A stretch of DNA of 12,187 nucleotides from Treponema sp. (GTDB taxonomy: Bacteria; Spirochaetota; Spirochaetia; Treponematales; Breznakiellaceae). Within the stretch, counting starts at the first letter, position 1. Each line of letters begins with the position of its first letter. The notes under the pieces are model-generated. The model had not been told where the DNA came from and did no database searches. It saw only the letters and a list, made by a program, of their open reading frames with translations. Below are positions 7,791 to 12,187 of the stretch, in pieces. Position numbers and translations under genes: made by a program. The stretch lies in NCBI GenBank assembly GCA_031261385.1, contig JAISJS010000010.1, forward strand, positions 1-12,187, in the 5' to 3' direction.

Positions 7791-10628
7791 GTGAAAAAAC
7801 CGAAAGATTTTATTTACCACTATGTTTTCTCGGATGAATATCCCCTGAACCAACGGATTCTCAACATGATCGGTATGGTGGGCCTTTGTGCGGTAGGAAT
7901 CACCGCAGTGGGGCGCTATCTGATAGGGTTTGGCGCCTTCATGAGCCTTGTAATGCTCGGTATGCTGATAGTGCTCGGTCTGCTCTTATACATGGGGAAC
8001 CGTTACCGCATGTCCTGGCCGACGGTCTGGGGCTTGCTGATTTTTCTTGGCGATATCCTTTTCCCCATAACCTTTTTTCTGATTGGCGGCGCCAACGGCG
8101 GTATGTCAGCCTTTTTTGTCATGAGCATGGTCTGTGTGTTTATGATTTGCAGAGGCAGGGTTTTAATTGTCCTTTTGGGCCTGCACATCGCAGTGATAGC
8201 CGCCTGTTATTATGCGGGATATCATAACCCGGCCCTGCTCGGCGCCCTTACCCCGGTGCAGCAGCTTTTTGACGGAATCCTCTCCATCATGGTAGGCGGT
8301 TTTTTTATCGGTACGGTAGTCAAGTTTCAGAATAAAATATATTACCTGGAAGAACAGAAAGTTGCCGATGCCGGTAAGGAACTTGTCAGGCAGGACAAGA
8401 TGCTGCATGCAGTGAACGATACGGCGGAGATACTGCTTACCGCAGATGCGGAAAATTTTGAAAAAGTTCTGCAGCAGAGTATGGGAATACTGGCGCACTG
8501 TGTCGATGTGGATCACGTTTGTATCTGGAAGAATTTTATCCGGGAAAATAAATTCGGCTGTACCCGGATTTATTTATGGGACGATGAAGGCAGAAACGGT
8601 GTTGAAAGTTCTGTGCTGATGGAATTTATGTACAATGAAACTCTTCCCCTGTGGGAGGAGCGGCTTTCCGGGGGTAAAAGTATAAGCGGTCCCATCCGTA
8701 ATTTTCAGGCGGAAGAGCAGGAGGTACTTAAACCTTATGGCATGATATCCATACTGGTAATTCCCGTATTTTTACAGGATCAGTTTTGGGGTTTCATCAG
8801 CTTTGATGATTGTCACAATGATCGGGAATTTCCCCCTGTAGAGGAAAGTATCATGAGGTCCGGGAGCCTGTTGATGGTCAACGCGATAGCCCGGAACGAG
8901 ATGACCCACAGCCTTATCCAGGCCCGGGAGGAAGCCCTCTCCAGCGCCAGGGCAAAAAGCGATTTTCTTGCCAACATGAGCCACGAAATGCGGACTCCGA
9001 TGAACGCCATTACCGGGATGACCGCAATAGCAAAGGGAACCCCCGACGCGGAGCGGAAAGATTATTGCCTGAATAAAATTGAGGACGCATCTACCCATCT
9101 TCTCGGAGTTATCAACGACATTCTTGATATGTCTAAAATTGAAGCAAATAAATTTGAACTATCCATCGAGCGTTTTAATTTTGAGAAGATGCTCCAGAAA
9201 ACCGTCAACGTGGTCAACTTCCGGGTGGAGGAACGGCAACAGAAATTTTATGTGAATTTTGATAAACGTATTCCTCATTATCTTATAGGCGATGATCAAC
9301 GGCTTGCCCAGGTGATCACCAATCTGCTTTCCAATGCGGTAAAATTTACCCCGGAACAGGGGACTATCCGGCTGGAAGCCCAGATGTTAAACGAAGAGGG
9401 CAGTTTTATCACGATACAGTTCAAAGTAATTGATTCGGGGATAGGCATCAGTGCGGAACAGCAGTCGCGGCTTTTTCATTACTTTGAACAGGCCGAAAGC
9501 GGTACGTCCCGCAAATTCGGCGGGACAGGCCTCGGGCTCACGATCTCCAAGCGGATCGTGGAAATGATGGGCGGCAAGATCTGGATAGAATCGGAGCTTG
9601 GCGAAGGCGCAACTTTTGCCTTTACCGTTCAGGTTGAGCGGGGCGCCTCCGGGGAGGAAAGCCGCTTAAGTCCCGGGGTTAACTGGAGCAACATACGGAT
9701 TCTTGCGGTGGACGATGCGCTTGAAACCAGAACATATTTTAAAAACATTGCGGAGCAGTTTGGTATTTTCTGCGATACTGCGGAAGGCGGTGAGCAGGCC
9801 CTTGAACTTATCAATACGAAGGGCGGCTACAACATCTATTTTGTCGATTGGAAAATGCCCGGCATGGACGGAGTTGAACTTTCCCGCCGCATAAAGGAAA
9901 AGGAATCCCGGACGGCTGAGGTGCAGTCTTTGTTTCCGCCAAATTCTGCTAAATTACCACTGACAAAGTCAGTTGTGATCATGATCTCCGCCGCGGAATG
10001 GACGGTGATAGAAAAGGAAGCAAAAGAAGCGGGGGTGGACAAGTTTCTCTCCAAGCCCCTGTTCCCCTCCGCCATTGCCGATTGCATTAACGAATGCCTC
10101 GGCGTTGACAATCTGCGTGCGGCGGAGGAAACTGATGCAAAGCAGGTTGATAAATTTGAGGGCTCCTGTATACTTCTTGTCGAGGATGTGGAAATCAATC
10201 AGGAGATTATACTCGCCCTGCTGGAACCCACGTTATTGGAAATTGACTGTGCGGCAAACGGCGTTCAGGCGGTGGAAATGTTCAACGCTGCCCCCGAAAA
10301 ATACGATGCAATTTTTATGGATGTCCAAATGCCAAAAATGGACGGCTACGAAGCCACCCGAAAAATCCGTGAATTTGAAGCCGCCCGTGCTCAAGAAAAG
10401 GCTATGGAAAAGGCCATGGAGTTTGGGCAAGCAACCGAAGGTTGCAAAACTCCTAAGCAATTATCGGAACCTGTGAAACCTGTCCCAATAATTGCAATGA
10501 CCGCCAATGTATTCCGTGAAGATGTAGAAAAGTGCATTGCCGCCGGCATGAACGATCATGTCGGCAAACCCCTGGACTTTGATGATGTCTTTACAAAACT
10601 GCGCATGTATCTGCGGAAAACTAATTAA
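7791..10628 (+). CDS. Membrane-bound hybrid sensor histidine kinase with GAF-like domain and two receivers
   Basis: This 945-residue inner-membrane signalling protein has six hydrophobic segments near residues 24-45, 49-69, 78-99, 103-121, 123-143 and 155-177. They form a sensor region I cannot assign to a named family. A helical linker follows, then a GAF-like domain (about 215-368) and a second helix leading into HisKA with phospho-acceptor His398 (FLANMSHEMRTPMNAI). The HATPase has N-box Asn515, G1 DSGIGIS from Asp548, and G2 GGTGLGL at 577-583. Receiver 1 has Asp641/642, phospho-acceptor Asp686, Ser733 and Lys757; receiver 2 has Glu798/Asp799, Asp844, Thr904 and Lys926. All catalytic residues are intact. 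No HPt or DNA-binding domain is present, so output must pass to a partner outside this window. The GTG at 7791 is the only early start, because TAA at 7782 closes the frame; no Shine-Dalgarno is visible. Both receivers carry extra residues before beta-4 (about 707-727 and 864-897). A role in sugar sensing is possible from position only. Confidence 0.93.
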   Translation: MKKPKDFIYHYVFSDEYPLNQRILNMIGMVGLCAVGITAVGRYLIGFGAFMSLVMLGMLIVLGLLLYMGNRYRMSWPTVWGLLIFLGDILFPITFFLIGGANGGMSAFFVMSMVCVFMICRGRVLIVLLGLHIAVIAACYYAGYHNPALLGALTPVQQLFDGILSIMVGGFFIGTVVKFQNKIYYLEEQKVADAGKELVRQDKMLHAVNDTAEILLTADAENFEKVLQQSMGILAHCVDVDHVCIWKNFIRENKFGCTRIYLWDDEGRNGVESSVLMEFMYNETLPLWEERLSGGKSISGPIRNFQAEEQEVLKPYGMISILVIPVFLQDQFWGFISFDDCHNDREFPPVEESIMRSGSLLMVNAIARNEMTHSLIQAREEALSSARAKSDFLANMSHEMRTPMNAITGMTAIAKGTPDAERKDYCLNKIEDASTHLLGVINDILDMSKIEANKFELSIERFNFEKMLQKTVNVVNFRVEERQQKFYVNFDKRIPHYLIGDDQRLAQVITNLLSNAVKFTPEQGTIRLEAQMLNEEGSFITIQFKVIDSGIGISAEQQSRLFHYFEQAESGTSRKFGGTGLGLTISKRIVEMMGGKIWIESELGEGATFAFTVQVERGASGEESRLSPGVNWSNIRILAVDDALETRTYFKNIAEQFGIFCDTAEGGEQALELINTKGGYNIYFVDWKMPGMDGVELSRRIKEKESRTAEVQSLFPPNSAKLPLTKSVVIMISAAEWTVIEKEAKEAGVDKFLSKPLFPSAIADCINECLGVDNLRAAEETDAKQVDKFEGSCILLVEDVEINQEIILALLEPTLLEIDCAANGVQAVEMFNAAPEKYDAIFMDVQMPKMDGYEATRKIREFEAARAQEKAMEKAMEFGQATEGCKTPKQLSEPVKPVPIIAMTANVFREDVEKCIAAGMNDHVGKPLDFDDVFTKLRMYLRKTN
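9959..9973. repeat. Perfect 6-3-6 inverted repeat in the receiver 1 insert
   Basis: ACTGAC-AAA-GTCAGT is a perfect 6-bp stem with a 3-base loop. It lies at the 3' end of the stretch coding for the extra residues of receiver 1 (about 9909-9971). It is inside the kinase gene and is translated. Confidence 0.6.
10396..10419 (+). repeat. 12-bp tandem repeat in the receiver 2 insert
   Basis: AAAAGGCTATGG (10396-10407) is followed at once by AAAAGGCCATGG (10408-10419), differing by one synonymous base. It encodes the repeated EKAM peptide within the extra residues of receiver 2. Confidence 0.75.
10431..10445. repeat. Perfect 6-3-6 inverted repeat in the receiver 2 insert
   Basis: GCAACC-GAA-GGTTGC is a perfect 6-bp stem with a 3-base loop, 11 bases after the EKAM tandem repeat. 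It has the same geometry as the inverted repeat in the receiver 1 insert, but a different sequence. Confidence 0.6.
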
Positions 10629-10639
10629 TTTACCGGTTT

Positions 10640-10660
10640 CCGTAAATTTATACGGTTTTT
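10640..10660 (+). terminator. Weak intrinsic terminator after the hybrid kinase
   Basis: CCGTA (10640-10644) and TACGG (10651-10655) form a 5-bp stem with a 6-base loop, followed directly by TTTTT (10656-10660). The stem begins 11 bases after the kinase stop. The placement and U-tract are right, but the stem is short, so termination may be partial. Confidence 0.5.
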
Positions 10661-10669
10661 AACGCCATA

Positions 10670-10699
10670 TTGCATAAGCCCCCGCGATTCCTGTATAAT
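10670..10699 (+). promoter_or_regulatory. Candidate sigma-70-type promoter for gltB
   Basis: A perfect -10 hexamer TATAAT (10694-10699) lies 18 bp after TTGCAT (10670-10675), a weak -35 that agrees with TTGACA at three of six positions. The expected transcription start, near 10706, gives a short leader of about 20 bases before the gltB ATG. It sits between the terminator-like hairpin and the gltB ribosome-binding site, which fits a new transcription unit. Confidence 0.6.
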
Positions 10700-10727
10700 T
10701 ATTACACTTTTGCACCAAGGAGCCGTC

Positions 10728-12187
10728 ATGGGCGAACATGAAAAGGGTTTATACCGGAAAGAAGATGAGCACGATTCCTGCGGTATCGGGTTTGTCGCAG
10801 ATATAAAGGGCCGCAAGTCTCACGATATTCTCAAAAGGGGCCTCGAAGTTCTCGATCGAATGGAACACCGGGGCGCGGAAAGCGCCGATAACAAGACCGG
10901 TGACGGTTCGGGTGTGCTCCTCCACATTCCCCATGAGTTTTATAAGAAATTGATTCCCAACCTTCCTGCCGCCGGGACTTACGGCACGGGACTCGTGTTT
11001 TTTCCCGGTTCCGGCGATAAAAATGCCGGTGAATCAAAAACGATTATTCTCAAATTGATAGAAGAAAACGCCGCTGCTGCCGGACTTTCGATGCTGGCCT
11101 TGCGGGACGTTCCGGTAAACTCAGGCGCAATTGGTATAATCGCCAAGGCGGCGGAGCCTGCGGTTAAGCAGTTGGTACTGGTTCCCACTACACCGGGCGG
11201 AGCGGCGGTTTCCGGCAGTCAGGATAAGGCCCCCGCAGATGGGGGAGTTTCTGACCTGGATTTCCGGCTTTTCATCTTCCGCAAAAAGTTTGAAAAGGCT
11301 TTACGGGAAAAAGAAATCGAAGCGTATGTGCCGTCCCTTTCATCGCGGATCATTATTTACAAAGGCATGTTGATGTCCACCCAGCTCAAGGAATATTTTC
11401 CCGAACTGCGTGATGAGGCGGTGATCACGGCGGTTGCCCTGGTTCACTCGCGCTTTTCCACCAACACCTTTCCCAACTGGTCGCTGGCTCAGCCGTTTCG
11501 CATGGTGGCGCATAACGGCGAAATCAACACGATCAAGGGGAACCGTTTCTGGATGACGGCCCGTGAGGCGCTCTTTGCCCATCCGCGTTTCGGCGATGAC
11601 CTTAAAAGTCTACTCCCGGCGATGGAGAGGGATCGCAGTGATTCGGCAAGTTTCGACAATGCCTTGGAACTTTTGGTGATGAGCGGACGGACCTTGCCCC
11701 AGGCTTTGATGATGCTGATACCCGAATCGTGGAACGACAAGAATCCCATATCCGATGAGTTAAAATCTTTTTACGAATATCAGGCGTGCAGTATGGAGCC
11801 CTGGGACGGGCCTGCTTCGATGGTTTTCTGTGACGGCCGCTTTGTCGGCGGTACGCTTGACCGGAACGGCCTTCGGCCTTCGCGTTATGCCATCACCAAA
11901 GATGATCTTATCGTCATGGCTTCCGAGACCGGTGTGCAGGATTTTAAACCCGGGGAAGTAATTTTCAAGGGTCGTCTCCTTCCCGGGAAACTTCTTTTGG
12001 TAGACCTTGCCGAAGGACGAATCATCCCCGATATCGAAGTAAAGCATACGGTGTGCCATCATAAACCCTATGCCGAATGGGTTAAGAAAAATGTTATTAC
12101 CCTGAATCAGGATTTTGATGAAAATGAAAAAACGCCTAACCTTACCGTTCTGTCCGCCGAAATAAAAAACATTTTTCGGGATGATAA
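10728..12187 (+). CDS. gltB: Glutamate synthase large subunit, N-terminal glutaminase domain (3' partial)
   Basis: These are the first 486 codons of a normally about 1500-residue enzyme that makes glutamate from glutamine and 2-oxoglutarate. The visible part is the type 2 glutamine amidotransferase domain, which releases ammonia from glutamine. Cys18 in HDSCGIGFVADI is the expected N-terminal nucleophile after removal of a 17-residue propeptide, so the start at 10728 leaves a short but complete leader. EHRGAESADNKTGDGSG, HSRFSTNTFPNW (240-251) and HNGEINTIKGN (from His262) are characteristic, as are WDGPASMVFCDGR and LDRNGLRPSRY. AAGGAG at 10717-10722 lies 5 bases before the ATG. Residues about 154-176 (from TTPGGAAVSGSQDK) look longer and looser than usual for the family. 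The central, FMN-binding synthase and C-terminal domains lie beyond the window. Confidence 0.96.
   Translation, partial: MGEHEKGLYRKEDEHDSCGIGFVADIKGRKSHDILKRGLEVLDRMEHRGAESADNKTGDGSGVLLHIPHEFYKKLIPNLPAAGTYGTGLVFFPGSGDKNAGESKTIILKLIEENAAAAGLSMLALRDVPVNSGAIGIIAKAAEPAVKQLVLVPTTPGGAAVSGSQDKAPADGGVSDLDFRLFIFRKKFEKALREKEIEAYVPSLSSRIIIYKGMLMSTQLKEYFPELRDEAVITAVALVHSRFSTNTFPNWSLAQPFRMVAHNGEINTIKGNRFWMTAREALFAHPRFGDDLKSLLPAMERDRSDSASFDNALELLVMSGRTLPQALMMLIPESWNDKNPISDELKSFYEYQACSMEPWDGPASMVFCDGRFVGGTLDRNGLRPSRYAITKDDLIVMASETGVQDFKPGEVIFKGRLLPGKLLLVDLAEGRIIPDIEVKHTVCHHKPYAEWVKKNVITLNQDFDENEKTPNLTVLSAEIKNIFRDD

Noticed and set aside
1..12187. CRISPR array, tRNA or rRNA genes, insertion sequence or phage genes
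   Set aside because: I saw no regularly spaced direct repeats, no tRNA-like cloverleaf, and no transposase, integrase or phage motifs. Nearly all sequence is accounted for by conserved metabolic and signalling genes.

Overview
This window reads as one strand of a spirochaete-like chromosome. The closest match I can recall is a gut treponeme of the termite symbiont type. That placement is inference: it rests on base composition that looks close to balanced, on the character of the large hybrid histidine kinase, and on the pairing of a ChvE-type sugar transporter with araBAD. No taxonomic marker gene is present. All supported genes lie on the + strand.

Positions 1-7733 form a sugar import and catabolism operon. 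It holds the 3' part of a ChvE-type periplasmic sugar-binding protein (cut by the window edge), a double-domain ABC ATPase (MmsA/GguA type), a permease (MmsB/GguB type), ribulokinase (araB), L-arabinose isomerase (araA) and L-ribulose-5-phosphate 4-epimerase (araD). From the ATPase onward the genes are tightly packed: a 22-bp gap, then an ATGA overlap, an 11-bp gap and a 0-bp junction. A single transcript is therefore likely. Together they would import L-arabinose, and probably other aldoses, and convert L-arabinose through L-ribulose and L-ribulose-5-phosphate to D-xylulose-5-phosphate. No AraC- or AraR-type regulator is visible. The one real gap inside the operon (901-1032) carries an imperfect inverted repeat built from 9-bp CACGAANNN units.

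Positions 7791-10628 encode a 945-residue membrane-bound hybrid histidine kinase: six predicted membrane helices, a GAF-like domain, HisKA, HATPase and two receivers. It starts at a GTG with no visible Shine-Dalgarno, just after a cluster of inverted repeats. Both receivers carry extra peptide in the same loop, and each insert contains a perfect 6-3-6 inverted repeat in its DNA.

Positions 10629-12187 contain a weak terminator, a plausible sigma-70-type promoter, and the first 486 codons of the glutamate synthase large subunit (gltB), which runs off the window. This is a separate transcription unit for nitrogen assimilation.

Most of the window is ordinary metabolism. I see no undescribed defence or mobile system. 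The points most worth a second look are the intergenic repeat element and a series of small in-frame additions with repeats or palindromes inside conserved proteins (AraB, both receivers, perhaps GltB).
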